Source: Pseudoalteromonas sp. T1lg23B | GTDB taxonomy: Bacteria; Pseudomonadota; Gammaproteobacteria; Enterobacterales; Alteromonadaceae | NCBI RefSeq assembly: GCF_002964665.1 | Contig: NZ_PQBZ01000042.1 | Location: 776,961-840,960 of the forward strand | Reading direction: 5' to 3' | Length of the DNA: 64,000 nt | Shown here: in pieces, positions 26,264 to 35,588 of the stretch | Numbering within the stretch: position 1 is the stretch's first letter | Layout: the number at the start of each line of letters is the position of its first letter | Notes under the pieces: model-generated | Database searches by the model: none | Told to the model about the DNA's origin: nothing | What the model saw: only the letters and a program-made list of their open reading frames with translations | Translations under genes and position numbers: made by a program

Positions 26264-26757
26264 TTTCCTTTGGCATCCTCTAGCTGCTTACAACTCACAG
26301 CACTAGTTAGAGCATAGACGCTATTAAAGCTAGACATACCAGCGAAGACGTCCCCAAAGGTACGACCATCTTTGGTGCTGATGGTAACATATGTCATGTA
26401 GTATTGGGCATAATAGTCGAATGGATATAAGATACCATCACGTGTGACAGATGAAGGTTGTAACTCATACAAGCCACGGTTGGTCATATAAATCGTCTTC
26501 ACTTGAATGTGTTCTAGCAACTCACGATAGTGGCGTTCGTGGCTATTGAAGCCATTTAGCGCAATGCCAATACCACAACTCTCATCTCGAAGCTGTGGAT
26601 AGTGTACAGCAAAAAGTACTTCGGAAGCATCGGGATTTAAGGTAGCAAAATCTCCACTGGTGTTGATCCAATCTCCAGGACTTGCCAAAACAGGCAGTGC
26701 CATCGCGGCACAAATGAGTGATGCTGACAAGCGCGTAGTTAAAGTGTGTGTGATCAT
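26260..26757 (-). CDS. Secreted ~165-residue protein of unknown function, paralogue B
   Basis: 165 residues; AAAAGGAGTCTTTAAT precedes the ATG. Signal peptide up to about PVLASPG. It shares SGDFATLNPDASEV, SCGIGIALN, HERHYRELLE, ELQPSSVTRDGILYPF and TYVTISTKDGRTFGDVF with the gene at 24606-25097, so the two are diverged tandem paralogues separated by a LysR gene. The two conserved Cys suggest a disulfide. Function unknown; location periplasm or outside. Confidence 0.66.
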   Translation of the reverse strand: MITHTLTTRLSASLICAAMALPVLASPGDWINTSGDFATLNPDASEVLFAVHYPQLRDESCGIGIALNGFNSHERHYRELLEHIQVKTIYMTNRGLYELQPSSVTRDGILYPFDYYAQYYMTYVTISTKDGRTFGDVFAGMSSFNSVYALTSAVSCKQLEDAKGN

Positions 26758-26979
26758 ATTAAAGACTCCTTTTCATGTTGTGTGGCGTAATCATATGGAC
26801 TTACTCGAAAAACATAAAATAGGAGTTAGCGATGAATAGCATAGGGCCTATCTATGGCACAATCGCTAGTCAAATGTGCATGACAGCAGTCATTAAAACA
26901 AATCGGTGCAATTGTGTGCTGAGCTCTGTTAGGGAGCTATGAGCATTTGTAATGCCTATCAGTGCGAGTAAAGATTAAG

Positions 26980-27495
26980 TTAAAGCGTTCTTCTATGAAC
27001 ACTGATTGCTCTTTGCTCCCCCCGTAGCTCAATCTCAGTATCAGCCACATAGTTTAGACCTAGTTTTTCAATAACGGCGCGTGAGCGATGGTTTTCCACA
27101 AAATGCGTCGCTTCCAGCCCCTGTAGGCTGTGATATTCTTTATAATAATTGACTAACCCATTTACCGCTTCTGTTGCAATGCCTTGCCCCCAATAATCAC
27201 ATCCTAACCAATACCCTAGGGTGCCCACCCCATTGATTATCTCTACAAAACCCAATGCACCAATCACACCATCATCACCTTTTTGGGTAATGGCGTATAC
27301 AACACTGTGACCACTTTCATACTGGGGTTTATGGGTTTTAATCCACTCCACAGCCATGTCTTGTGAATAAGGATAGGGAATGTTCTTGGTCATATCACTC
27401 ACTCGCTTGTCTCCAGCCAACTTTGCTACCGTTGCGGCGTCATTGTGACTAAAAGGCCTTAGTAATAGCCGCTCGGTTGTGATAGACGGTTGCAT
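26980..27495 (-). CDS. GNAT acetyltransferase, RimJ/RimL-like
   Basis: 171 residues with AGGAGAGTAT before the ATG. The start ITTERLLLRPFSHNDA is the RimJ/RimL family hallmark; the acetyl-CoA site is LGYWLGCDYWGQGIATEAV (about residues 91-109) and the C-terminal part has HFVENHRSRAVIEKLGL. The protein transfers an acetyl group to an amine, in this family often a protein N-terminus or small molecule. The exact target is not evident. It is 27 bases after another GNAT gene on the same strand. Confidence 0.85.
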   Translation of the reverse strand: MQPSITTERLLLRPFSHNDAATVAKLAGDKRVSDMTKNIPYPYSQDMAVEWIKTHKPQYESGHSVVYAITQKGDDGVIGALGFVEIINGVGTLGYWLGCDYWGQGIATEAVNGLVNYYKEYHSLQGLEATHFVENHRSRAVIEKLGLNYVADTEIELRGEQRAISVHRRTL

Positions 27496-27522
27496 ATACT
27501 CTCCTATATTTTCATCATTTGA

Positions 27523-27996
27523 CTATTCGTCGCTTAGACAGTCTTTTCTCATGTAGAGTGTTTCTTGCAACGAGTCATCATCAAAGTATTGTGTTTGCTT
27601 AAAGCCAAAACGCTCATATGCCTTGATAGCAGACAGGTTGTCAGGATACACAAACAACGAGCATTGCTGCACTTGAAGTGACTGTAAACCCCGTTTACAC
27701 AGTTCGCTCAACAGTGTATTCACTAGCCCTTTACCCCTATGCATCGGGCTAACCGCTAAACGGGCTAGGTGACAACATTCAGAACGCAGGTAATACTGAC
27801 CGAACGCCAACAATTCCCCTTGAGGTGATAGCAAGGCTAAACACCTCTGTTCATTGACTCTCAAGTCTTCTTTAAAAGAGGGTAGGTCAAATGGATAACG
27901 AAAGTTTGGTCCAGCCCACCTCTGTAGTTCCCATGAATTATTAAACCAAGTCATGAGTTGTAAAATATGTGAATCTGTTGGCTCAATGGCTTCCAT
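27523..27996 (-). CDS. GNAT family N-acetyltransferase
   Basis: 157 residues. The acetyl-CoA motif is LARLAVSPMHRGKGLVNTLL (about residues 92-111), with the C-terminal pattern YPDNLSAIKAYERFGFKQT typical of the family. The N-terminus (WFNNSWELQRWAGPNFRYPF) suggests the subgroup seen in aminoglycoside-6'-type and similar enzymes, but no substrate can be named. It probably forms an operon with the RimJ/L-like gene downstream. Confidence 0.82.
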   Translation of the reverse strand: MEAIEPTDSHILQLMTWFNNSWELQRWAGPNFRYPFDLPSFKEDLRVNEQRCLALLSPQGELLAFGQYYLRSECCHLARLAVSPMHRGKGLVNTLLSELCKRGLQSLQVQQCSLFVYPDNLSAIKAYERFGFKQTQYFDDDSLQETLYMRKDCLSDE

Positions 27997-28038
27997 CTGG
28001 CTATTTAAATCCTTTGCATGTGTTCCTAAAATAGTATG

Positions 28039-28629
28039 CTAGCCGATAATTGCAATCATGACACTCATCACCAATGCAACAGCAAACCCCAATCGCAATT
28101 TTTTCGCCTGCTCAGGCTTAGCAAACAGCGGTCTTAATTTTGCTCCTGCCGCCATCCATAACGTATCTACTATCACAGCCACTAAAAAACAGACAGTTGC
28201 AGTAAGCGCTAGATCGATGAATGGACTATGCATTTGTAGCATATTGTTAGCAAAGATTGCTAGAAACGCTGCGTAGGCCTTAGGATTAATCAAATTTAAA
28301 ATAAAGCCATCTTTGAACTCTGGAGGCTGACCAGTTTGCGAAGCGATTCCGCCCTCAGCTGTGGCGATTCGATATGCCACAAAACACAAATACCCTGCGG
28401 CGGCTAGCTGACAGATGATTCTGATGGCTGGATAAGCGTTAAACAAGGTACCGAGACCTGTGGCTACGAGGACAATCACCACCAACAGACCCCCCAAGAT
28501 ACCAGCAAGAAATCCACTTCCTTGGCGGAATCCGAAACTCGCGCCCACTCCCGCCAAAGCCAACGGCGCAGGACCAGGCGAGCCCAACAATAACGCTGTT
28601 GTAAGCGCTAAAGATAAAACCAATTCCAT
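28039..28629 (-). CDS. LysE/RhtB-family amino-acid exporter
   Basis: 196 residues from ATG 28629 with five to six membrane helices. The family signature near the N-terminus is LLLGSPGPAPLALAGVGASF (variant of the 'PGPxxL' motif), followed by GFRQGSGFLAGILGGLLVV and later GFILNLINPKAYAAFLA. These proteins export amino acids or homoserine lactones by proton exchange. The gene lies about 90 bases downstream of the methylcitrate operon terminator on the same strand but is probably a separate unit. Confidence 0.85.
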   Translation of the reverse strand: MELVLSLALTTALLLGSPGPAPLALAGVGASFGFRQGSGFLAGILGGLLVVIVLVATGLGTLFNAYPAIRIICQLAAAGYLCFVAYRIATAEGGIASQTGQPPEFKDGFILNLINPKAYAAFLAIFANNMLQMHSPFIDLALTATVCFLVAVIVDTLWMAAGAKLRPLFAKPEQAKKLRLGFAVALVMSVMIAIIG

Positions 28630-28659
28630 TGTATTTTTTCTCAATTTAATTGATGCGAT

Positions 28660-28682
28660 AAAAAAGGCCCAGTATGGGCCTT
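28660..28682 (-). terminator. Rho-independent terminator of the methylcitrate operon
   Basis: Minus-strand AAGGCCC - ATACT - GGGCCTT followed by T5. It lies 36 bases after the prpF stop. Confidence 0.88.
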
Positions 28683-28717
28683 GGTAACATTACCAACAAA
28701 ATATGTTCGGTGTACTT

Positions 28718-29890
28718 CTAAGACTGAGGTACTCTCACGTGTCCTTCCATCAGTACTCGTGCACTGCGGCTCATCACTGCTTTTTCAGCCTGCCACTGTC
28801 CATCAATGTATTGCGCTGCTGCTCCCACTCGTAAAGTGCCAGAGGGATGGCCAAAAGTAATGCTCTCACGTGCTCCGCCACCTGCGGCCAAGTTAACCAA
28901 AGTTCCTGGAATCGCGGCCGCAGTCGCAATCGCAACAGCAGCAGTTCCCATCATGGCATGGTGCAGTTTACCCATGGATAAAGCACGTACACAGATATCA
29001 ATGTCAAGGGCATTGACTTGTTTACCACTGGATGCCAAGTAGCTTTGAGCTTTGCTTACAAACGCAATCTTAGGAGTATGCTGACGTGTAGCCGCTTCTT
29101 CCAAAGAACTAATTAAACCCATCTTTAGTGCACCATAGGCGCGGATGGTTTCAAATCGCGCCAATGCGGCATCATCACCGTTGATTGCTTCTTGTAATTC
29201 AGTACCTGTGTAGCCCAGTTCATCGGCATTAAAAAATAACGTGGGTATACCTGCGTTAATCATGGTTACCGCAAATTTGCCAATTTCTGGCACTTCCAAC
29301 ATGTCGACCAAGCTACCCGATGGAAACATCGCGCCTTCGCCATCCGCAGGGTCCATAAATTCAACTACCACCTCAGCGGCTGGAAAAGTAACGCCATCGA
29401 GTTCAAAATCTCCTGTCTCTTGAACCTCTCCGTCGCTGATAGGCACGTGGGCAATAATGGTTTTCTTAATATTGGCTTGCCAGATGCGCACCACTGCGAT
29501 GCCATTTTGCGGAATACGCTCAGCGTCAACTAAACCATTGCTGATAGCGAACGACCCCACCGCAGCAGTTAAATTACCGCAATTACCACTCCAGTCGATA
29601 AATGGTTTATCGATAGCAACCTGACCAAACAAATAATCGACATCGTGATCAGAGTGTGTGCTTTTGGACAAAATAACCGTTTTACTGGTACTTGATGTGG
29701 CCCCTCCCATACCATCGGTATGCTTACCGTAAGGATCTGGACTACCAATCACGCGTAACAACAAAGCATCGCGCTCAGGGCCTGCCACTTGTGCTTGTGG
29801 CGGCAAATCGGTGAGGTTAAAGAATACCCCTTTACTGGTGCCACCACGCATGTAGGTTGCAGGCACTTTAATTTGTGGCTTAAAAGACAT
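28718..29890 (-). CDS. prpF: 2-methylaconitate cis-trans isomerase PrpF
   Basis: 390 residues, full length for PrpF. Motifs: IKVPATYMRGGTSKGVFFNL at the start, DPYGKHTDGMGGATSSTSKT, DWSGNCGNLTAAVGSFAI (the conserved Cys/Asn region) and the C-terminal GHPSGTLRVGA. It isomerises the 2-methylaconitate made by AcnD so that aconitase can hydrate it to 2-methylisocitrate. AGGAATAAGCA precedes the ATG. It is the last gene of the prp operon, 64 bases after acnD, followed by a terminator. Confidence 0.95.
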   Translation of the reverse strand: MSFKPQIKVPATYMRGGTSKGVFFNLTDLPPQAQVAGPERDALLLRVIGSPDPYGKHTDGMGGATSSTSKTVILSKSTHSDHDVDYLFGQVAIDKPFIDWSGNCGNLTAAVGSFAISNGLVDAERIPQNGIAVVRIWQANIKKTIIAHVPISDGEVQETGDFELDGVTFPAAEVVVEFMDPADGEGAMFPSGSLVDMLEVPEIGKFAVTMINAGIPTLFFNADELGYTGTELQEAINGDDAALARFETIRAYGALKMGLISSLEEAATRQHTPKIAFVSKAQSYLASSGKQVNALDIDICVRALSMGKLHHAMMGTAAVAIATAAAIPGTLVNLAAGGGARESITFGHPSGTLRVGAAAQYIDGQWQAEKAVMSRSARVLMEGHVRVPQS

Positions 29891-29919
29891 TGCTTATTCC
29901 TGTTAAAAGCATCATCTAA

Positions 29920-29938
29920 GGCCCTACTAAGTAGGGCC
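29920..29938 (-). promoter_or_regulatory. Intra-operon hairpin between acnD and prpF
   Basis: GGCCCTAC - TAA - GTAGGGCC, a perfect 8-bp stem without a U-tract. It could stabilise the acnD message end or lower prpF expression. Confidence 0.5.
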
Positions 29939-29953
29939 AAATGTTGTTAAATG

Positions 29954-32545
29954 TTATGCGTTGGCTTCTAGAAAGTCTTTTGCAAAACGCTGTAGTACGC
30001 CCCCTGCCGAGTAAATAGACACTTCTTCAGCGGTATCTAATCGACATGTCATTGGCACCTCTAAACGCTCACCATTACTACGGTTAATAACCAATGTTAG
30101 CGTCGCTCCTGGGCTTGGCTCACCTTCTACATCAAAGGTTTCTGTACCGTCGATAGCCAAGGTCTTACGAGTTGTGCCCGCTTTGAATTCCAGCGGTAAT
30201 ACCCCCATACCAATCAAGTTGGTACGGTGGATGCGTTCAAACCCTTCAGCGGCGATAACCTCAACCCCAGCCAAACGAACGCCTTTCGCAGCCCAGTCAC
30301 GCGAAGACCCTTGACCATAATCAGCTCCAGCGACAATGATCAGAGGCTGCTTGCGCTGCATGTAAGTTTCGATGGCTTCCCACATGCGGATTTCTTTACC
30401 TTCAGGCTCAAGACGCGCCAACGACCCCTGTTTAACTTCACCTTGCTCATCACGCACCATTTCATTAAACAGTTTTGGATTAGCGAATGTTGCACGCTGA
30501 GCCGTTAAATGATCGCCTCGGTGCGTTGCGTAAGAGTTGAAATCTTCTTCTGGCAACCCCATTTTTGCTAAGTACTCACCTGCTGCACTGCTAGCAAGGA
30601 TTGCATTGGATGGCGATAGGTGATCAGTCGTGATGTTGTCACCCAATACTGCAAGTGGTCGCATACCTTTCATGGTACGCTCTGCTGCCAATGCACCTTC
30701 CCAATAGGGTGGACGGCGGATATAAGTACTCATTTCACGCCAATCATACAGCGGATTGTTGTGCTCGCCGTAATCAACGGTTAAGTCAAACATAGGTTCG
30801 TAAACCTGACGGAACTGCTCTGGCTTCACGCTTTGTGCTATCACAGCATCAATCTCTTCATCACTCGGCCATAGGTCTTTCAAAGTAACAGGGTTACCTT
30901 GTGTATCATGACCTAATACATCCTTTTCAATATCGAAGCGGATGGTCCCCGCAATGGCATACGCCACAACCAATGGTGGGGAAGCCAAAAACGCCTGTTT
31001 TGCATAAGGGTGAATACGACCATCAAAGTTACGATTGCCTGATAATACCGCAGTGGCGTACAGGTCACGATCTATCAATTCTTGTTGGATTTTCGGGTCA
31101 AGAGCACCGCTCATACCATTACAAGTCGTACACGCAAACGCTACAATCCCAAAGCCCAATTGCTCTAACTCAGGCAGTAGGTTGGCTTCTTCAAGATACA
31201 TTTTTACCGCTTTAGATCCCGGCGCCAATGAGGTCTTTACCCAAGGTTTACGCACTAAACCTTTCGCGTTTGCATTACGCGCTAACAAGCCTGCCGCAAT
31301 TACATTGCGCGGGTTACTGGTGTTGGTACAGCTGGTGATGGCGGCGATGATCACCGCACCATCTGGCATTTTACCTTCTTCGTTTTCAACAACGCCCGAA
31401 ATGCCGGCTTTAGCTAAGTCCGCTGTTGCCACGCGTTTGTGTGGATTTGAAGGACCCGCGATATTACGACCAACCGAAGATAAATCAAATTTAAGAACAC
31501 GTTCGTACTGTGCGGTTTCAAGGCTATCAGCCCACAAACCGGTATGCTTGGCATAGCTTTCTACTAAACGAACCTGCTCATCGTCACGGCCTGTCAGTTT
31601 CAAATAATCAATGGTTTGCTGATCGATATAGAACATGGCTGCTGTAGCGCCGTACTCTGGTGTCATGTTTGAGATAGTCGCCCTGTCGCCCAGAGTCAAA
31701 CTCGCAGCGCCTTCGCCGTAGAATTCAAGGTAAGCGCCAACCACTTTCTCAGCGCGCAAAAACTCAGTAATCGCTAAAACAATATCAGTTGCGGTAATGC
31801 CTGGCTGCGCTTTACCTGTTAACTCAACACCAACGATATCTGGTAGACGCATGTATGAAGCACGGCCCAGCATCACGCTTTCGGCTTCAAGACCACCCAC
31901 ACCCACAGCAATAACACCCAAAGCATCAACATGTGGTGTATGGCTGTCCGTTCCCACTAAGGTATCTGGAAATGCCACACCGTCTCTAGCGTGGATCACT
32001 GGTGACATTTTCTCTAGGTTAATTTGGTGCATGATGCCGTTACCCGGTTGAATAACGTCAACATTTTTAAATGCTGTTTTGGTCCAGTTGATAAAATGAA
32101 ATCTATCTTCGTTACGTCTGTCTTCAATGGCACGGTTTTTTTCAAAAGCATCTTTTTCAAAGCCTGCATGTTCCACAGCCAATGAGTGGTCAACGATCAG
32201 CTGAGTCGGTACAACTGGGTTCACTTTTGATGGGTCGCCCCCTTTCGCTGCAATAGCATCACGCAAACCAGCAAGGTCTACCAAGGCCGTTTGACCAAGA
32301 ATGTCATGACATACAACACGCGCTGGAAACCAAGGAAAATCTAAATCTCGACGACGCTCAATGATCTGAGTCAAGCAGTCATCGAGTTTTTCTGGCTCAC
32401 AACGACGTACTAGGTTTTCAGCAAGCACACGTGATGTGTAAGGCAAGGTGTCATAGGCACCTGGTTTAAGAGCATCGACGGCTTCACGTGTGTCATAAAA
32501 GCTCAGTTGCGAGTTAGGCAACAGCTTACGGTATTTGGTATTCAT
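29954..32545 (-). CDS. acnD: Fe/S-dependent 2-methylcitrate dehydratase AcnD
   Basis: 863 residues from the ATG at 32545 (MNTKYRKLLPNSQLSFYDTR), the usual AcnD start; a four-residue extension exists. Aconitase-family motifs: DSHTPHVDALGVIAVGVGG, AAITSCTNTSNPRNVIAAG (first cluster Cys) and ACTTCNGMSGALD (the Cys pair), then GSSRDWAAKGVRLAGVEVIA in the swivel domain. It dehydrates 2-methylcitrate to 2-methyl-trans-aconitate in the methylcitrate cycle of propionate breakdown. The presence of PrpF next door is diagnostic for AcnD rather than PrpD. Confidence 0.95.
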   Translation of the reverse strand: MNTKYRKLLPNSQLSFYDTREAVDALKPGAYDTLPYTSRVLAENLVRRCEPEKLDDCLTQIIERRRDLDFPWFPARVVCHDILGQTALVDLAGLRDAIAAKGGDPSKVNPVVPTQLIVDHSLAVEHAGFEKDAFEKNRAIEDRRNEDRFHFINWTKTAFKNVDVIQPGNGIMHQINLEKMSPVIHARDGVAFPDTLVGTDSHTPHVDALGVIAVGVGGLEAESVMLGRASYMRLPDIVGVELTGKAQPGITATDIVLAITEFLRAEKVVGAYLEFYGEGAASLTLGDRATISNMTPEYGATAAMFYIDQQTIDYLKLTGRDDEQVRLVESYAKHTGLWADSLETAQYERVLKFDLSSVGRNIAGPSNPHKRVATADLAKAGISGVVENEEGKMPDGAVIIAAITSCTNTSNPRNVIAAGLLARNANAKGLVRKPWVKTSLAPGSKAVKMYLEEANLLPELEQLGFGIVAFACTTCNGMSGALDPKIQQELIDRDLYATAVLSGNRNFDGRIHPYAKQAFLASPPLVVAYAIAGTIRFDIEKDVLGHDTQGNPVTLKDLWPSDEEIDAVIAQSVKPEQFRQVYEPMFDLTVDYGEHNNPLYDWREMSTYIRRPPYWEGALAAERTMKGMRPLAVLGDNITTDHLSPSNAILASSAAGEYLAKMGLPEEDFNSYATHRGDHLTAQRATFANPKLFNEMVRDEQGEVKQGSLARLEPEGKEIRMWEAIETYMQRKQPLIIVAGADYGQGSSRDWAAKGVRLAGVEVIAAEGFERIHRTNLIGMGVLPLEFKAGTTRKTLAIDGTETFDVEGEPSPGATLTLVINRSNGERLEVPMTCRLDTAEEVSIYSAGGVLQRFAKDFLEANA

Positions 32546-32584
32546 AACTACATCCATTGGAAATTGATGACGGACAAAAAGCTA

Positions 32585-32606
32585 GCGGCTAACATCCGTT
32601 AGCCGC
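32585..32606 (-). promoter_or_regulatory. Intra-operon hairpin between prpC and acnD
   Basis: GCGGCTAAC - ATCC - GTTAGCCGC, a perfect 9-bp stem with no U-run. It sits in the 73-base gap between the two genes and probably affects mRNA stability or partial read-through. Confidence 0.55.
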
Positions 32607-32618
32607 ATAAGCACTTGA

Positions 32619-33740
32619 TTAACGTGCTGAAATAGGTGGTACAGGACGTAACTCTTCACCTGTATACTCAGCTGATGGGCGAATAATGCGGTTGTCCGCA
32701 CGTTGCTCCATCACATGCGCTGCCCAACCTGTTAAGCGAGACATAACGAAGATAGGGGTAAACAACTTGGTTGGGATCCCCATAAAGTTGTATGCCGATG
32801 CATGGAAGAAATCAGCGTTACAGAACAACTTTTTCTCACGCCACATAACTTCTTCACAACGCACTGATACAGGGTAAAGAACCGTATCACCCACATCTTT
32901 GGCAAGCTTTTCTGACCATTGTTTGATGATTTCGTTACGTGGGTCACATTCTGAGTAAATCGCATGGCCAAAGCCCATGATTTTCTCTTTACGCTCCAAC
33001 ATTCCCATCATTTCTTGCTCTGCGTGCTCAGGTGATGTGAAGCTTTCGATCATATCCATTGCCGCTTCATTCGCACCGCCATGTAATGGACCACGCAATG
33101 AACCAATTGCACCCGTAACGCATGAATGCATATCTGAAAGAGTCGAAGCACATACACGCGCCGTGAAAGTCGATGCATTAAACTCATGCTCCGCATAAAG
33201 GATCAGAGATACATGCATAACACGTTCGTGCAGCTCATTTGGCTTTTTGCCATGTAACATATGTAGGAAGTGTGCGCCGATAGAGTCGTCATCGGTTTCC
33301 ACATCAATACGCACACCATCGTGACTGAAACGATACCAATAGCAAATAATGCTAGGGAAACACGCCAACATGCGATCAGTTACTTTACCTTGTAAATCAA
33401 AGCTTGTTTCACCTTCTAAGTTACCTAACATTGAGCAACCTGTGCGTAATACATCCATTGGGTGAGCATCAGCTGGAATGCGTTCTAACACTTCTTTTAG
33501 CGCCTGAGGTAAACCACGCATTGAACGTAATTCACCCTTATAACTGTCAAGTTCAGACTGAGTAGGTAAGTGACCTTTCAGGATAAGATACGCCACTTCT
33601 TCAAATTCACAGTGCTCTGCTAACTCTTTCACGTCATAACCACGATATGTTAGACCTGAGCCTGATTTACCAACTGTTGATAGTGCTGTTTTCCCTGCTA
33701 CCTGGCCTCGAAGGCCAGCACCGCTTAGTACTTTTGCCAT
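32619..33740 (-). CDS. prpC: 2-methylcitrate synthase PrpC
   Basis: 373 residues, the usual length. Citrate-synthase motifs: GSGLTYRGYDVKELAEHCEF near the start, GSLRGPLHGGANEAAMDMI (catalytic His), IMGFGHAIYSECDPRN (second His) and a final Asp/Arg region. The short 'type I-like dimer' form and operon context identify the methylcitrate enzyme rather than GltA. It condenses propionyl-CoA with oxaloacetate. GGAGACAAC precedes the ATG. It is 97 bases after prpB. Confidence 0.95.
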   Translation of the reverse strand: MAKVLSGAGLRGQVAGKTALSTVGKSGSGLTYRGYDVKELAEHCEFEEVAYLILKGHLPTQSELDSYKGELRSMRGLPQALKEVLERIPADAHPMDVLRTGCSMLGNLEGETSFDLQGKVTDRMLACFPSIICYWYRFSHDGVRIDVETDDDSIGAHFLHMLHGKKPNELHERVMHVSLILYAEHEFNASTFTARVCASTLSDMHSCVTGAIGSLRGPLHGGANEAAMDMIESFTSPEHAEQEMMGMLERKEKIMGFGHAIYSECDPRNEIIKQWSEKLAKDVGDTVLYPVSVRCEEVMWREKKLFCNADFFHASAYNFMGIPTKLFTPIFVMSRLTGWAAHVMEQRADNRIIRPSAEYTGEELRPVPPISAR

Positions 33741-33837
33741 TTTGTTGTCTCCTGAATTTTTACCTGCTGAATATTATTTTTAGCTGATGGCTCAATAACT
33801 AAGTAACGATTTGAACCATCGTAAATGATTTTTCGAA

Positions 33838-34728
33838 TTACTTGTTTTTACCTTCGGCAAACAATGAATCAAGCTTCTGCTCATAGTCGTGATAACCAAG
33901 GTAATCATATAAGTCCATACGTGTTTGCATGGTGTCGATAACCGCTTTTTGGTCACCGTCTGACAAAATTGTTTGGTAAACCAATTCGGCTGCTTTGTTC
34001 ATCGCGCGGAACGCACTCAATGGATAAAGCACCATATCAACACCCCACTGAGCCAGTTGGTCTTTGTTCCAAAGTTCAGTTTGGCCAAATTCGGTGATAT
34101 TTGCCAAAATTGGCACATCTAGCGCTTCACTGAACGCTCGGTAATGCTCTTCGGTTTTTACAGCTTCTGCGAAGATGCCATCAGCTCCCGCTGCCACATA
34201 GGCTTTAGCGCGTTCAATCGCGGCCTCTAACCCTTCTTGAGCGAATGCATCGGTGCGCGCCATAATGAAAAAATCAGGATCGGTGCGAGCGTCCACCGCC
34301 GCTTTAATACGGTCAACCATTTCTTCTGTAGAAACGATTTCTTTGTTTGGACGGTGACCACAACGTTTTTGAGCGACCTGATCTTCCATGTGTACTGCAG
34401 CAGCACCGGCTTTTTCCATATCACGGATGGTTTTAGCGATGTTGAATGCACCACCCCAACCTGTATCTATATCTACCATTAGAGGTAAATCACAAGCGGC
34501 TGTAATGCGCTGCACATCCGCAATCACATCATTTAATGAGGTCATGCCTAAGTCTGGCAAACCGTAAGAAGCATTGGCCACGCCGCCGCCAGAGAGATAA
34601 ATAGCTTGATGGCCTATCTTCTTAGCCATGATGGCTGAGTAGGCATTGATAGTACCTACAATTTGCAATGGTTGATTCGCAACTAATGCCTCACGAAACT
34701 TTTTACCTGCGCTTTTATATCCTGTCAT
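33838..34728 (-). CDS. prpB: 2-methylisocitrate lyase PrpB
   Basis: 296 residues. Family motifs: [20 protein letters not shown], the metal-site [14 protein letters not shown], the catalytic loop [10 protein letters not shown] (KKCGH-type, here KRCGH) and [20 protein letters not shown]. It splits 2-methylisocitrate into pyruvate and succinate, the last step of the methylcitrate cycle. The start follows the GntR stop by 12 bases with GAGAGA upstream, so regulator and enzyme are co-transcribed. Confidence 0.95.
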   Translation of the reverse strand: MTGYKSAGKKFREALVANQPLQIVGTINAYSAIMAKKIGHQAIYLSGGGVANASYGLPDLGMTSLNDVIADVQRITAACDLPLMVDIDTGWGGAFNIAKTIRDMEKAGAAAVHMEDQVAQKRCGHRPNKEIVSTEEMVDRIKAAVDARTDPDFFIMARTDAFAQEGLEAAIERAKAYVAAGADGIFAEAVKTEEHYRAFSEALDVPILANITEFGQTELWNKDQLAQWGVDMVLYPLSAFRAMNKAAELVYQTILSDGDQKAVIDTMQTRMDLYDYLGYHDYEQKLDSLFAEGKNK

Positions 34729-34740
34729 GATGCTCTCTCT

Positions 34741-35418
34741 TTATAAGCTGTTTTGAAGCTTAGCTTCGATATTATTTTTTGAGTATGTAATATGTCGACG
34801 CATCAACATTTCCGCCAATTCTGGATCGCGATTGCTGATGGCTTGTACGATATGCTTGTGTTCGTCAAAAGCACTGGTGACTCTTGGACCGGCCATACCA
34901 AGTTGTACGCGATACATACGCACCAAGTGATATAACCCATTCACCAACATAGAAATCAGATGGCTGTTTTTACTGCCTAAGATGATACGGTAGTGAAAAT
35001 CCAGATCGCCCGCTTCTTGATAATAAAGCTCAGCATTTTTGACTTCATGAGATTGACTATTTAGTAAGGCGTTGAGATCAGTGATCTCCTGAGCACTCAT
35101 ATGCTGTGCGGCTAAGCGCGCCGCCATACCTTCGAGCGATTCTCTAACTTGATAAAGCTCAATCAAGCCTTCTGGGCTGAGCGAGACAACACGCGCTCCA
35201 ACGTTAGCCCTGCGCTCAACGATATTACACGCTTCTAGACGGTTAATAGCCTCGCGAACGACCGCACGACTTACCTGATACTTTGTCGACAATTCGGTTT
35301 CACTCAGTTTCGACCCTGATGGGATCACTCCCTCGACAATCTCCTTCCTAAGGCGAAAGAAGGCTTTATCCGAGGATGTCACGGCTTGTTCTTGAAAAAA
35401 CTCCATCTTAGCCCACAT
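34741..35418 (-). CDS. GntR-family (FadR/VanR-type) regulator of the methylcitrate operon
   Basis: 225 residues. The winged HTH covers about residues 20-78 (KLSETELSTKYQVSRAVVRE then AINRLEACNIVERR). The C-terminal all-helical FCD domain has the metal/ligand pattern ESLEGMAARLAA, DLDFHYRIILGSKN and DEHKHIVQAISNRD (Asp/His ligands). It is the first gene of the prp operon and probably represses it until a methylcitrate-cycle intermediate is bound. The first ATG (35418) is used here; ATG 35406 is an alternative. The matching operators lie directly upstream. Confidence 0.9.
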   Translation of the reverse strand: MWAKMEFFQEQAVTSSDKAFFRLRKEIVEGVIPSGSKLSETELSTKYQVSRAVVREAINRLEACNIVERRANVGARVVSLSPEGLIELYQVRESLEGMAARLAAQHMSAQEITDLNALLNSQSHEVKNAELYYQEAGDLDFHYRIILGSKNSHLISMLVNGLYHLVRMYRVQLGMAGPRVTSAFDEHKHIVQAISNRDPELAEMLMRRHITYSKNNIEAKLQNSL

Positions 35419-35435
35419 ACACTGAGTGATTAAAA

Positions 35436-35447
35436 GTTGTAGACAAT
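35436..35447. promoter_or_regulatory. Candidate GntR operator, proximal copy
   Basis: GTTGTAGACAAT, 10 of 12 positions identical to the perfect palindrome at 35489-35500 and 18 bases before the GntR start. TTGTnGACAA-like boxes suit FCD-type GntR proteins. Confidence 0.55.
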
Positions 35448-35488
35448 ATAGTGTTGCTTTACGTTAACGTCAACCTGATAGCGATGAG

Positions 35489-35500
35489 ATTGTCGACAAT
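35489..35500. promoter_or_regulatory. Candidate GntR operator, perfect palindrome ATTGTCGACAAT
   Basis: A perfect 12-bp palindrome 71 bases upstream of the GntR start, with a second related copy 42 bases closer. Two sites about five helical turns apart centre to centre fit repression of the prp operon by its own first gene product. Confidence 0.65.
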
Positions 35501-35588
35501 TTAAGTTATAGCCTATATAAATATGATGAATGATACTAAGCATATCGAATTGAAATGTTAGGCTATATTGATACTCACTGAGCGACTA

